A stretch of DNA of 48,863 nucleotides from JTS-RE9 sp964649195 (GTDB lineage: Bacteria; Planctomycetota; Phycisphaerae; Phycisphaerales; Phycisphaeraceae), in the NCBI GenBank assembly GCA_964649195.1, contig CAZYPK010000020.1:1-48863 (forward strand). Direction: 5' to 3'. The notes under the pieces are model-generated. The model was not told the DNA's origin and did not search any database. It was given only the letters and a program-made list of their open reading frames with translations. A program made the position numbers and the translations under genes. This document shows positions 37,902 to 46,379 of this stretch, in pieces. The first letter of the stretch is position 1; every line of letters begins with the position of its first letter.

Positions 37902-38019
37902 GTTCCGAGTTCAAAGTTCTGAGTTCTGAGTTGAAAGGCATAAGAACTCGGAACTCCAAACTCAGAACTTTGAACTCAGAACTCAGAACTCAGAACTCAG
38001 AACTTTGAACTCGGAACTT
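37900..38019. repeat. Word palindrome between actA and actB (33-bp perfect arms)
   Basis: Arms 37900-37932 and 37987-38019 are exact inverses, built from an AGTTCTGAG-type word; the left begins AAGTTCCGAGTTCAAAG. More copies of the word fill the loop. The left arm takes in the actA stop and the right arm the first possible TTG start of actB. Confidence 0.95.
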
Positions 38020-41000
38020 ATTTTGAACGTCACGCCCAACATCCAAGGCCGGCAGTACTGGCTCAGTCTTGAGCAGCTTGCGAACTCGCCCGAGTTCGAG
38101 GCGCGCATGCATGATGAGTTTCAGGGTTACGATCCTGACGCCATCACCGCGATGTCGCGCCGCAAGTTCATGAAGCTGATGGCAGGCTCAATGGCGCTGG
38201 CCGGGCTGACGCTCACCGGCTGTCGTCGATATCCCGAAGAGAAGATTGCGCCGCACGCCCGCCAACCGGATGGCCGCATCCCGGGCAAGACGATTCCCTA
38301 CGCGACCAGCTACGAAATCGGCGGCGTTTCGCATGGCGTGCTCGCCACCAGCTACGATGGCCGGCCGATCAAGATCGAAGGCAACGCCCTGCACCCGACA
38401 TCGCTGGGCGCGACCGATTCGATCGCCCAGGCGAGCGTGCTGGAGCTTTACGATCCCGAGCGCAGCCGCATGGTGATGAAGCGCGCAATGGGCCGATCCG
38501 CGGATCGGCTCGCGGGCTCGACCTGGGAGGCGTTCAGCGAATTCGCATCGAAAAATCTTGAAGCGCTCAAAGCGACACAAGGCGAGGGCCTCGCGATCCT
38601 CAGCGAAGCGACCAGCAGCATCACCGTTGCAACCGCGAAGGCGAAGCTTCTCGCGGCCTATCCGAAAGCGCAGTGGTTCGAGTACGAACCGATCAGCGGC
38701 GACAACATCGGCGAAGGCGCGAAACTCGCGTTCGGCCAGGCGGTGCGTCCGCAGCTTCATCTGGCCAAGGCGAAGATCATCGCCTCGTTTGACGGCGACC
38801 TGTTCGGCCAGCACCCGGCCAAGCTCAAGCATGCCCGCGACTGGGCAACCGGCCGCAAGTCGGCGGATGAAGGCGTGATGAACCGTCTCTATGTCGCCGA
38901 GAGTCGCTACTCGGTGACGGGCGGCGTCGCGGACGAGCGCATGGGGATCAGGCCTTCGCGCGTCGAAACCGTACTCGGTGTTCTGGCTGCAAGACTCGGT
39001 GTGGCTGGGGCTGAGGCTTTGCGAAGCCCCGGCTCGGCAACCGCCGCGCAGACCGCCGTGGCTTCGCAGACTCCGCCACAGCCGCCCGAAACACTCAACG
39101 AGCGCGAGATGCGCTTTGTCGATCTGCTCGTCGCCGACCTTCAGCGCGAAGGCGGGAGCGGCGTGATCGTCGTCGGCCACATGCACTCCCCTGCCGTACA
39201 CGCCCTGGCTTTCCGCATCAATGCGAAGCTCGGCGCCATCGGCAACACGATCACCTTCACGCAGCCGCAGGGTGAACCGCGTCAGTCGCATGTCGCTTCG
39301 ATTCAGGCGCTGACCCGCCTGCTCCACGAAGGCGTCACCGGCGGCGAGCGGGTCGGCACCTTGCTGATCCTCGGCGGCAACCCTGTTTACGATGCTCCCG
39401 CTGACCTGCATTTTGCCGAAGCGATCCAGAGGGCAAAGACGACGATCCATCTGAGCTTGTATGCCAACGAAACTTCGCAGGCTTGCCATTGGCATCTGCC
39501 TCGCGCTCACTACCTGGAGAGCTGGGGCGATGGCCGGGCCTGGGATGGCACGATCAGCATCACGCAGCCTTTGATTCTGCCCCTGTACGACGGCAGGACG
39601 ATCGCGGAAGTCGTGGCGTTTCTCGCCGATGGAAAGTGGAGCGATGGATATGACCTGATCCGCACTGCTTTCACGAGCGTGCTGCCCAGGGATCAGTTTG
39701 AGAAGGCGTGGCGAAGGGCGCTGCATGATGGTGTGGTGCAAGGCAGCGGCGCGGCGACGGTTGCGGTGACGATGCGAAGCGGCAAGCCGCCGGAGATGGC
39801 GACCTCCACCAATTCCGCGGTGGCGACGACGATTCCAGAGGATGGAAAGCCCTCGCTCGAACTCGTCTTTTACCAGTCCGAACTCTACGACGGACGCTTC
39901 GCCAACAACGGCTGGCTTCAGGAAGCGCCCGATCCGATGACCAAGCTGACGTGGGACAATGTCGCCCTCATCAGCAAGGCCGATGCGGATGAAAAACAGA
40001 TTCGCACCGGCGACCTCATCAAGTTCGGCATCGCACCCGACGCGCCTGAGATCGCCGCCTACATCATGCCCGGCCAGCCGCGCGGCGTCGTCGCGGTGTC
40101 GCTGGGCTATGGCCGCACCGCGGCCGGTCACATCGGCAACGGCGTGGGCTTCAACACCTACGCGATGCGAACCACCAAAAACTTTGACTACGACCCGGTC
40201 GTCCGCCTCTATCCCACCGGCAAACGCCACGCCCTGGCGATGACGCAGGATCATCACATCATCGACACCGTCGGCTTCAAGGGCCGTGAGAAACGTGTCG
40301 GCGCCAAGAACGAATCAGGCGCCATCATCAAAGAAGCCACGCTCAGCCAGTTCAAGAAGGACAAGCAGTTCGCCCACAAGGACGATCACGGCAACATCCA
40401 CCTCCAGCTCTTCGACCCGCCCAAGTGGGCCGCCAGCGAAGACGGTCACGCCTGGGGCATGGCCATCGACATGGGCTCGTGCATCGGCTGCAACGCCTGC
40501 GTCATCTCCTGCCAGGCGGAGAACAACATCCCGATCGTCGGCAAGGACGAGGTCATCCGCAATCGCGAGATGCACTGGCTGCGGCTCGACCGTTACTTCA
40601 AGGGTTCGATCGACGACGAGGAGCCGCAGGTCGTGCATCAGCCGATGGCCTGCGTGCAGTGCGAGAACGCGCCTTGCGAACAGGTCTGCCCCGTCGCGGC
40701 AACGGTGCACGACACCGAAGGCCTGAACACGATGGTTTACAACCGCTGCATCGGCACGCGGTATTGCTCCAACAACTGCCCCTACAAGGTCCGCCGGTTC
40801 AACTATTTCGACTTTCACGCCAAGGACCCGCGCGGCGGCTTCGTCATGCCCTGGCTCGACATGCCTGACACGCAGCAGCGCGAGGCGATCGACCCCATCA
40901 AACAGATGGTTTTCAACCCGGATGTCACCGTCCGCATGCGCGGGGTGATGGAAAAATGCACGTACTGCACGCAGCGAATCCAGTCCGCCAAGATCGGCCG

Positions 41001-41229
41001 CCGCAACAAAGGTGAAACGATTCAGGACGGCGACATCGTCACCGCCTGCCAGTCGGTCTGCCCGACGCAGGCGATCGTGTTCGGCGATCTCAACGACAAG
41101 AACAGCAAAGTCCGCAAGGCTCACGACAACAGCCGGGCTTACTCGGTGCTGGGCGAGCTGAACGTCAGGCCGCGAACCAAGTATCTGGCGAAGGTGCGCA
41201 ATCCTGCCGCGGAAAACAGGAAAACATGA
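38005..41229 (+). CDS. actB: Alternative complex III subunit B (molybdopterin-type plus Fe-S domain)
   Basis: 1074 residues. A Tat-like motif SRRKFMKLMAGS lies at 51-62 after a lead peptide (RQYWLSLEQLANSPEF), as in other ActB proteins. The central part is the molybdopterin oxidoreductase-like domain; no Mo ligand is obvious, as in known ActB. The C-terminal part has cysteines for four Fe-S clusters: C826-C836 (CIGCNACVISC), C883-C895 (CVQCENAPCEQVC), a CIGTRYCSNNC block, C985 (CTYC) and ACQSVCP. Start codon: no ATG fits; TTG at 38005 or 38023 must be used, the first lying within the palindrome. Residues 333-361 are coded by a family F repeat and look like an insertion. It gives the wire of Fe-S clusters in ACIII. 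Confidence 0.93.
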   Translation: MNSELILNVTPNIQGRQYWLSLEQLANSPEFEARMHDEFQGYDPDAITAMSRRKFMKLMAGSMALAGLTLTGCRRYPEEKIAPHARQPDGRIPGKTIPYATSYEIGGVSHGVLATSYDGRPIKIEGNALHPTSLGATDSIAQASVLELYDPERSRMVMKRAMGRSADRLAGSTWEAFSEFASKNLEALKATQGEGLAILSEATSSITVATAKAKLLAAYPKAQWFEYEPISGDNIGEGAKLAFGQAVRPQLHLAKAKIIASFDGDLFGQHPAKLKHARDWATGRKSADEGVMNRLYVAESRYSVTGGVADERMGIRPSRVETVLGVLAARLGVAGAEALRSPGSATAAQTAVASQTPPQPPETLNEREMRFVDLLVADLQREGGSGVIVVGHMHSPAVHALAFRINAKLGAIGNTITFTQPQGEPRQSHVASIQALTRLLHEGVTGGERVGTLLILGGNPVYDAPADLHFAEAIQRAKTTIHLSLYANETSQACHWHLPRAHYLESWGDGRAWDGTISITQPLILPLYDGRTIAEVVAFLADGKWSDGYDLIRTAFTSVLPRDQFEKAWRRALHDGVVQGSGAATVAVTMRSGKPPEMATSTNSAVATTIPEDGKPSLELVFYQSELYDGRFANNGWLQEAPDPMTKLTWDNVALISKADADEKQIRTGDLIKFGIAPDAPEIAAYIMPGQPRGVVAVSLGYGRTAAGHIGNGVGFNTYAMRTTKNFDYDPVVRLYPTGKRHALAMTQDHHIIDTVGFKGREKRVGAKNESGAIIKEATLSQFKKDKQFAHKDDHGNIHLQLFDPPKWAASEDGHAWGMAIDMGSCIGCNACVISCQAENNIPIVGKDEVIRNREMHWLRLDRYFKGSIDDEEPQVVHQPMACVQCENAPCEQVCPVAATVHDTEGLNTMVYNRCIGTRYCSNNCPYKVRRFNYFDFHAKDPRGGFVMPWLDMPDTQQREAIDPIKQMVFNPDVTVRMRGVMEKCTYCTQRIQSAKIGRRNKGETIQDGDIVTACQSVCPTQAIVFGDLNDKNSKVRKAHDNSRAYSVLGELNVRPRTKYLAKVRNPAAENRKT
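39001..39087 (+). repeat. Family F element inserted in frame in actB
   Basis: 87 bp matching the non-coding copy at 34532-34616: GTGGCTGGGGCTGAG, return GCGAAGCCCCGGC, spacer, then TTCGCAGACTCCGCCACAGC. The length is exactly 29 codons. It codes an Ala/Pro/Gln-rich stretch (VAGAEALRSPGSATAAQ and on) unlike the surrounding protein. Confidence 0.85.
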
Positions 41230-41265
41230 AAGCAGGACAACATGAAATGATTCATGCCTGCTTTC
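41228..41265. repeat. Hairpin at the actB stop codon
   Basis: GAAAGCAGG (41228-41236) pairs with CCTGCTTTC (41257-41265); inside, CATGAA pairs with TTCATG. Further CAGGAAA/TTTCCTG words extend it to about 41280. The stem begins on the second base of the actB stop codon. Confidence 0.8.
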
Positions 41266-41309
41266 TTTTCCTGCTTTCCTGATGTCCTGATTTCAGATTC
41301 GAAGAATCC

Positions 41310-42776
41310 ATGACCAGCATCCCCCACCAACCCGCCGACCTGCCGAAGCTTCACGGCGAGATCGACAACACCGGCGATGATCCGCGTCAGCGGTCGCCGC
41401 TGGTTGTCGGCACGCACGACTTCGCCAGCGTCACTGAAACGGTCTGCACCATCAACGAGCGCAGGACACCCAAGGCGTGGTGGATCGCCTTCTTCATCGC
41501 CTCGCCGCTCGCCTTCGCCTTTGTGATGCAGATCGGCTACCTCGTGACCACCGGCGTCGGCGTCTGGGGCAACAACCAACCCGTCAGTTGGGCGTTCGAT
41601 ATCGTGAACTTCGTCTTCTGGGTCGGCATCGGGCACGCAGGCACGCTGATCTCCGCGATTCTTTTTCTCTTCCGTCAGAACTGGCGCACCAGCATCAACC
41701 GCTTTGCCGAGGCGATGACGATTTTCGCCGTCATCTGCGCGGCAACGTTCCCGGGCATTCACGTCGGTCGTCCGTGGCTGGCCTACTGGCTGTTGCCTTA
41801 TCCGAACCAGATGGACATGTGGCCGCAGTTCCGGTCGCCGCTTTTGTGGGACGTATTCGCGGTGGGCACTTACGCCACGGTTTCCGCGCTGTTCTGGTAC
41901 GTGGGCATGATTCCCGATCTGGCGACGCTGCGCGACCGCGCCACCGGCCGCATTCGTAAGATTGCCTACGGTTTGCTTTCGCTGGGTTGGAACGGATCAA
42001 GCCGAAGCTGGCTGCGGTTTGAGAAGGCTTATCTGCTTCTGGCCGGCCTGGCGACGCCGCTGGTGCTTTCGGTGCATAGCGTGGTGTCGTTCGACTTCGC
42101 CACTTCGCAGCTTCCCGGCTGGCACACGACGATCTTCCCGCCCTACTTCGTCGCCGGCGCCGTATTCGGCGGCTTCGCCATGGTGCTAACCCTCGCCATC
42201 CCCGCGCGCCAATTCTTCGGCCTCAAAGATTTCATCACCATGCGCCACATCGAGAACATGACCAAGATCATTCTCGCCACCGGCATGATCGTGTCGTACG
42301 CCTACTCGATCGAATTCTTCGTCGCCTGGTACTCGGGCCATTCGTACGAGCAGTTCACCTTCATGAACCGGCCGCTGGGCCCCTACTGGTGGGCGTTCTG
42401 GGTGATGTTCATCTGCAACGTGGCATCACCGCAGCTTTTCTGGTTCAAGAAATGCCGGCAGAATCTGTGGGTGATCATGGCAGTGGCGATGTGCATCAAC
42501 GTGGGCATGTGGTTCGAGCGATTCGTCATCGTCGTGACCTCGCTCAACCGCGACTTCCTGCCTTCAAGCTGGGGCATGTATGTGCCCACATGGGTGGACA
42601 TCGGCATGCTCATCGGCAGCTTCGGCCTGTTTTTCACGCTGTTTCTGCTCTTCTGCCGCTTCCTCCCGATGGTGGCGATGGCGGAAGTGAAGACGGTCAT
42701 GCCGCAGGCGCACGCGCACCCGCACGATGAGCATCACGATGACAAACAGCACGCGGAAGGAGGCGACCATCGATGA
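41310..42776 (+). CDS. actC: Alternative complex III subunit C (NrfD/PsrC-like)
   Basis: 488 residues with about ten membrane segments, beginning WWIAFFIASPLAFAFVMQIG. It is of the NrfD/PsrC family, which binds quinol in the membrane and hands electrons to the Fe-S subunit; ACIII has two such subunits, ActC and ActF. Conserved blocks include FWVGIGHAGTLISAILFLFRQ, PGIHVGRPWLAYWLLPYPNQ and the HSVVSFDFA block. The His-rich tail (AHAHPHDEHHDDKQHAEGG) is unusual and may bind metal. The ATG at 41310 is 80 bp after actB. The stop overlaps the actD start as ATGA. Confidence 0.95.
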   Translation: MTSIPHQPADLPKLHGEIDNTGDDPRQRSPLVVGTHDFASVTETVCTINERRTPKAWWIAFFIASPLAFAFVMQIGYLVTTGVGVWGNNQPVSWAFDIVNFVFWVGIGHAGTLISAILFLFRQNWRTSINRFAEAMTIFAVICAATFPGIHVGRPWLAYWLLPYPNQMDMWPQFRSPLLWDVFAVGTYATVSALFWYVGMIPDLATLRDRATGRIRKIAYGLLSLGWNGSSRSWLRFEKAYLLLAGLATPLVLSVHSVVSFDFATSQLPGWHTTIFPPYFVAGAVFGGFAMVLTLAIPARQFFGLKDFITMRHIENMTKIILATGMIVSYAYSIEFFVAWYSGHSYEQFTFMNRPLGPYWWAFWVMFICNVASPQLFWFKKCRQNLWVIMAVAMCINVGMWFERFVIVVTSLNRDFLPSSWGMYVPTWVDIGMLIGSFGLFFTLFLLFCRFLPMVAMAEVKTVMPQAHAHPHDEHHDDKQHAEGGDHR

Positions 42777-43396
42777 ACGAAACCTCCCAACAACCCGTCG
42801 ATGAGCATCACTACTACGACCGCGAGCATGTCGATGATGCGCTGCATGTGCATCATCACCGGCCCGAGCTCTACGGCCTGATGGCGGAGTTCGATGATGT
42901 GACCGGCGTCGTCGAGGCCGCGAAGAAAGTGCGCGATCTGGGCTACACGCAATGGGATGTGCACAGCCCGTTTCCGATCCACGGCATCGACAAGGCGATG
43001 GGCGCCAAACCCACGATTCTGCCCTGGCTGGTGCTCGGCGGCGGCATCTTCGGTTTGTTCGCGGGGCTGTTGCTCTCGTGGTGGACCAACGCGGTGAGCT
43101 ATCCCTACCTCATCAGCGGCAAGCCGCAGTGGAGCTTCGCCGCCAACGTGCCGGTGATCTTCGAAACCACGGTGCTCTTCTCCGCGCTCACGGCCGTGTT
43201 CGGATTGCTGATCCTCAGCAAGCTGCCGCTGCTCTATCACCCGCTCTTCAAGCACAAACGCTTCCTTCGCGTGACGAATGACAAGTTCTTCATCGTGATC
43301 GAAGCGATCGATCCGAAATTCCACCGCAATGAAACCAGGGCATTGCTCAGCGACGCCGGCGCGAAAGTGATCGAGGAAGTGCTGGAGGAAGATTGA
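42773..43396 (+). CDS. actD: Alternative complex III subunit D (DUF3341)
   Basis: 207 residues. An N-terminal soluble region (ELYGLMAEFDDVTGVVEAAKKVRDLGY) with the WDVHSPFPIHGIDKAMG block is followed by two membrane segments (ILPWLVLGGGIFGLFAGLLL and ETTVLFSALTAVFGLLIL). This is the DUF3341 pattern of ActD, which lies against ActC in known ACIII structures. The first residues are His-rich (EHHYYDREHVD). It overlaps actC by 4 bp, so the two are made in a coupled way. Confidence 0.94.
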   Translation: MNETSQQPVDEHHYYDREHVDDALHVHHHRPELYGLMAEFDDVTGVVEAAKKVRDLGYTQWDVHSPFPIHGIDKAMGAKPTILPWLVLGGGIFGLFAGLLLSWWTNAVSYPYLISGKPQWSFAANVPVIFETTVLFSALTAVFGLLILSKLPLLYHPLFKHKRFLRVTNDKFFIVIEAIDPKFHRNETRALLSDAGAKVIEEVLEED

Positions 43397-43402
43397 GGCG
43401 AT

Positions 43403-43545
43403 TAGGGATTTCGGATTTGGGATTTCGGATTTCGGATTTGAAAGGCAAATGAAAGGCAGATTTGAAATTTCAAATTTGAGATTCAGAAACTGACCTCTGA
43501 CCGCTGACTTCTGATAGCTGATTGCTGACCGCTGATAGCTTTTTC
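43403..43545. repeat. Word repeats between actD and actE
   Basis: Cycles of GGATTTCGGATTT, then TTTGAAATTTCAAATTTGAG, then a CTGACCTCTGACCGCTGAC and CTGATAGCTGATTGCTGA tract. The words give partial palindromes only. No coding sequence is seen. Confidence 0.85.
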
Positions 43546-43548
43546 CCC

Positions 43549-44313
43549 ATGACTGACGAACTGAAACAACCTGAAGTTGAAACGCCCACCGGGCTTGAGG
43601 CGGTGCAGGCGGAGCTTGCGGATTTGCGTCTGCCCAGGCCGCCGTTCTGGATGATTGCGACGTTCATTGTGCTGGTGGTGGTGACGTGGGTGCCGCTGGC
43701 GCTGATCGCGCGGGCCCGCAACACCAAATCGGCGCAGCCTCGCGTTCATTTGTTTCAGGACATGGATGTTCAGCCGCGTTACGGTCCGCAGGCGTCCAGC
43801 AAAATTTTCGCCGATGGCCGGTCGATGCGACAGCCCGTGGCCGGCACCGTGGCACGCGGCGAACTGTTTGAAGACGACCACTACCACCGCGGCTATGAAG
43901 CGACGAAAAACGCGGAGACCGGCAAGTGGGACGTGAACTATTTCGCGGGCTTTCCCGCGCAGGTTGCCGTGGATGAAAAGTTCATCCTGCGCGGGCAGGA
44001 GCAGTTCAATATTTACTGTGCACTGTGCCACGGCAAGGCAGGCTACGGCGACGGCATGATTCATCAGCGAGCGGTCGAACTCAAAGGCCCGTGGGTGCAG
44101 CCGACTTCGCTGCATCTTGAGGATGTTCGCGTTCGTCCTGAAGGGCATCTGTTCAACACGATCACCAACGGCATCCGCAACATGGCGGGCTACGGCCAGC
44201 AGATCGACATCGCCGATCGCTGGGCGATTGTCGCGTACATCCGCGCCTTGCAACTGAGCCAGAACGCGCCGATGGATGCTGTGCCCGCGGACAAGCGCGG
44301 CGGTCTGAAGTGA
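43549..44313 (+). CDS. actE: Alternative complex III subunit E, monoheme cytochrome c
   Basis: 254 residues. A membrane anchor (FWMIATFIVLVVVTWVPLAL) near residues 33-52 is followed by a periplasmic domain with one heme motif, CALCH at 157-161, and a likely Met ligand in NMAGYGQQI. ActE gives electrons from the complex to the terminal oxidase or a carrier. The sequence RPVSMRQPVAG-like block (GRSMRQPVAGTVARGEL) and NGIRNMAGY are typical. The ATG at 43549 fits the family start; the upstream frame is word repeats. Confidence 0.93.
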   Translation: MTDELKQPEVETPTGLEAVQAELADLRLPRPPFWMIATFIVLVVVTWVPLALIARARNTKSAQPRVHLFQDMDVQPRYGPQASSKIFADGRSMRQPVAGTVARGELFEDDHYHRGYEATKNAETGKWDVNYFAGFPAQVAVDEKFILRGQEQFNIYCALCHGKAGYGDGMIHQRAVELKGPWVQPTSLHLEDVRVRPEGHLFNTITNGIRNMAGYGQQIDIADRWAIVAYIRALQLSQNAPMDAVPADKRGGLK

Positions 44314-44370
44314 AGAAACAAGCCCGATGGCGAGGCTTTGCGAGCCGTCGAGGTAAGGGACAAAAACATT

Positions 44371-44470
44371 GAGGTGTGAAGTCTGAATGCTGAATGCTGA
44401 AGTGTGAAGAGAGAATCGCGCGGCTGAAGCCTTCACCATTCAGCATTCACCGTTCAGCCTTCAGACTTGA
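44371..44470. repeat. Word palindrome between actE and actF
   Basis: The left arm AAGTCTGAATGCTGAATGC and the right arm CATTCAGCATTCACC with CCTTCAGACTT are near inverses. The word (CTGAATG) differs from that of the other gaps, but the plan is the same. Confidence 0.85.
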
Positions 44471-44496
44471 GTTGAAGAGAAGAGCCGTAATTGGAT

Positions 44497-45879
44497 ATGA
44501 CAGTCATGAACCACGAACCCACTCCAGACCCCGATGATCGCATCATGTTCACCTCGCGTGTGCTGCCGGTGATTCGCACGGCTCAGGTCCTTGCCGCGAT
44601 CGGTTTTGTCGTGTCGCTGGTGATGGCCTCCTCCAGCGAAGGCGGCTTCGCGCGGTTCTATCACGCCTACCTGATCAGCTTCGCGTTCTTTCTGAGCATC
44701 GCGCTGGGATCGCTCTTTTTTGTGATGATCCAGCACCTGGTGCGGGCCGGCTGGAGCGTGGCGGTGCGCCGCGTGGCGGAGGTTTGCGCAGGCACGATGC
44801 CGATGATGGCGGTTGCGTTCGCCCCGATCGCGGTGGCGGTGCTGGTGGGTGAGGGTGAGCTTTATCCCTGGGCGACGAACGAACACGCGCATCACGATGC
44901 AGGCCACGGTCACGACGCCAAGGCTGACACAACTCTCATTGAAGCGGGCAAGGCAGAGCACAAGAAAGAACACGCCATCCCCGCACACCTTGATCCCGAT
45001 GCGATCACGGTCGATCCTCACACCGAGGCGTACTACGCAGCCAAGAAGGCCGGCTATCTGAACATGCCCTTTTTTCTGGGTCGCTTTGCGATTTACTTCG
45101 CGGCCTGGGTCGGCCTGGCGCTCTACATGTGGCGACAATCGACATTGCAGGACAAGACCGGCGCCCTGGTTCACACTCAGAAAATGCAATCGGCGTCGGC
45201 GGGCGGCATCTGCCTGTTCGCCATCACCATCACCTTCGGCGCGTTCGATCTGCTCATGTCGCTGAGCCCCGCGTGGTACTCGACCATCTTCGGCGTCTAT
45301 TACTTCACCGGCGCGATGGCGGCCACGATGGCGACGATCATCCTCGCCCTCAACGGTCTTCAGAAACTGGGCTTTCTCACCAACAGCATCACGAAGGAAC
45401 ACTACCACGACCTGGGCAAGTTCCTTTTCGGCTTCGTCTTCTTCTGGGGCTACATCGCGTTCAGCCAGTACATGCTGATCTGGTACGCGAACCTGCCGGA
45501 GACGACGTTCTGGTTCGCCCAGCGCGGCGCCTCGACGAACAGCGCCCACTACAGCGGCTGGTCGTGGGTCAGCCTGCTTCTGCCGATCGGTCACTTTGCG
45601 ATTCCGTTCGCGGGCCTGCTCTCGAGGCACATCAAGCGAAACACGAAGACGCTGGCCTTCTGGTCGGTCTGGGTGCTGGTGTTTCACTGGATTGACTTGT
45701 GGTGGATCGTGATGCCGGAGATGGGCACGGCAGTGCGGTTGGGCGTGCCGGAGATTGCGACGTTCTTCGCGGTGGCGGGATTGTTCGCCGCGATGGCATT
45801 GCGTCTGGCGAAGATGAACAAGCTGGTGCCGGTGAACGATCCGAGGCTCAATGCGTCGCTGGCGTTTGAGAACATCTGA
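44497..45879 (+). CDS. actF: Alternative complex III subunit F (second quinone-binding type subunit)
   Basis: About 460 residues with ten membrane segments. It is the NrfD-like partner of ActC: AQVLAAIGFVVSLVMA, SFAFFLSIALGSLFFVMIQH, MLIWYANLPETTFWFAQRG and SWVSLLLPIGHFAIPF are typical of ActF. A His- and Asp-rich periplasmic loop (NEHAHHDAGHGHDAKAD) around residue 130 may bind metal. ATG codons at 44497 and 44506, and a TTG at 44491, are possible starts; the 44497 ATG is chosen without strong support. In known ACIII, ActF is close to the interface with the oxidase. Confidence 0.93.
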   Translation: MTVMNHEPTPDPDDRIMFTSRVLPVIRTAQVLAAIGFVVSLVMASSSEGGFARFYHAYLISFAFFLSIALGSLFFVMIQHLVRAGWSVAVRRVAEVCAGTMPMMAVAFAPIAVAVLVGEGELYPWATNEHAHHDAGHGHDAKADTTLIEAGKAEHKKEHAIPAHLDPDAITVDPHTEAYYAAKKAGYLNMPFFLGRFAIYFAAWVGLALYMWRQSTLQDKTGALVHTQKMQSASAGGICLFAITITFGAFDLLMSLSPAWYSTIFGVYYFTGAMAATMATIILALNGLQKLGFLTNSITKEHYHDLGKFLFGFVFFWGYIAFSQYMLIWYANLPETTFWFAQRGASTNSAHYSGWSWVSLLLPIGHFAIPFAGLLSRHIKRNTKTLAFWSVWVLVFHWIDLWWIVMPEMGTAVRLGVPEIATFFAVAGLFAAMALRLAKMNKLVPVNDPRLNASLAFENI

Positions 45880-45920
45880 AACCCCGGCCAAGACCGGGAC
45901 TATATGAAACGACCTTCAAC

Positions 45921-46211
45921 ATGGTTGAAAAACAGAACATCAACATCCCGCTGATCACCACCATCGGCCTCGTCTCCGCGGTGCTGCTGTTCGTGATCAT
46001 CCTCGGCATCGAGGCCTGGTTCTACAGCGAAGTCGAAGATGAACGATCCATCAAGCACCAAGGCTCGGTGAACTGGAAACTCACCGACCACGAACTGGCC
46101 CAGCAGGAAAAACTGCAAACCTACCGCAAGGTGGATCAGGAAAAACAGACCGTGGCCATTCCGATTGGTGACGCGATCAGGTTGACGGCGAAGAAGTATG
46201 CGGACAAGTGA
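45921..46211 (+). CDS. Small single-span membrane protein of the respiratory operon
   Basis: 96 residues. One strong membrane helix (LITTIGLVSAVLLFVIILGIEAW) follows a short lead; the rest is soluble and charged, with SEVEDERSIKHQGSVNWKLT and ends at KKYADK. It is not a known ACIII subunit by sequence that I can name. Its place between actF and the SCO gene, 41 bp after actF, in an operon of one complex, suggests a small accessory or assembly subunit of ACIII or the oxidase. Confidence 0.75.
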   Translation: MVEKQNINIPLITTIGLVSAVLLFVIILGIEAWFYSEVEDERSIKHQGSVNWKLTDHELAQQEKLQTYRKVDQEKQTVAIPIGDAIRLTAKKYADK

Positions 46212-46261
46212 GGGGAACGGATGACGGATGTCCAAGTGCGAGTGAAGCGTCAGCAAGGATG

Positions 46262-46375
46262 AATTGGAAATTTTGAATTGGAGATTTCAAATCTGAGATT
46301 TCAAATTTGAGATTTGAGATTCAAAACCCGACCCCCGGAACCCGATACCCGAACCCCGATACCCGATATTTCACA
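46262..46375. repeat. Word repeats between the small membrane protein and SCO genes
   Basis: AAATTTTGAATTGGAGATTTC-like cycles with a TTTCAAATCTGAGATTTCAA word, then ACCCGATACCCG cycles. No gene is seen. Confidence 0.85.
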
Positions 46376-46379
46376 GCCC

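Noticed and set aside
38188..40257. 689-codon minus-strand open frame inside actB
   Set aside because: It is a shadow of the GC-rich actB frame; the plus strand holds the conserved ActB protein.
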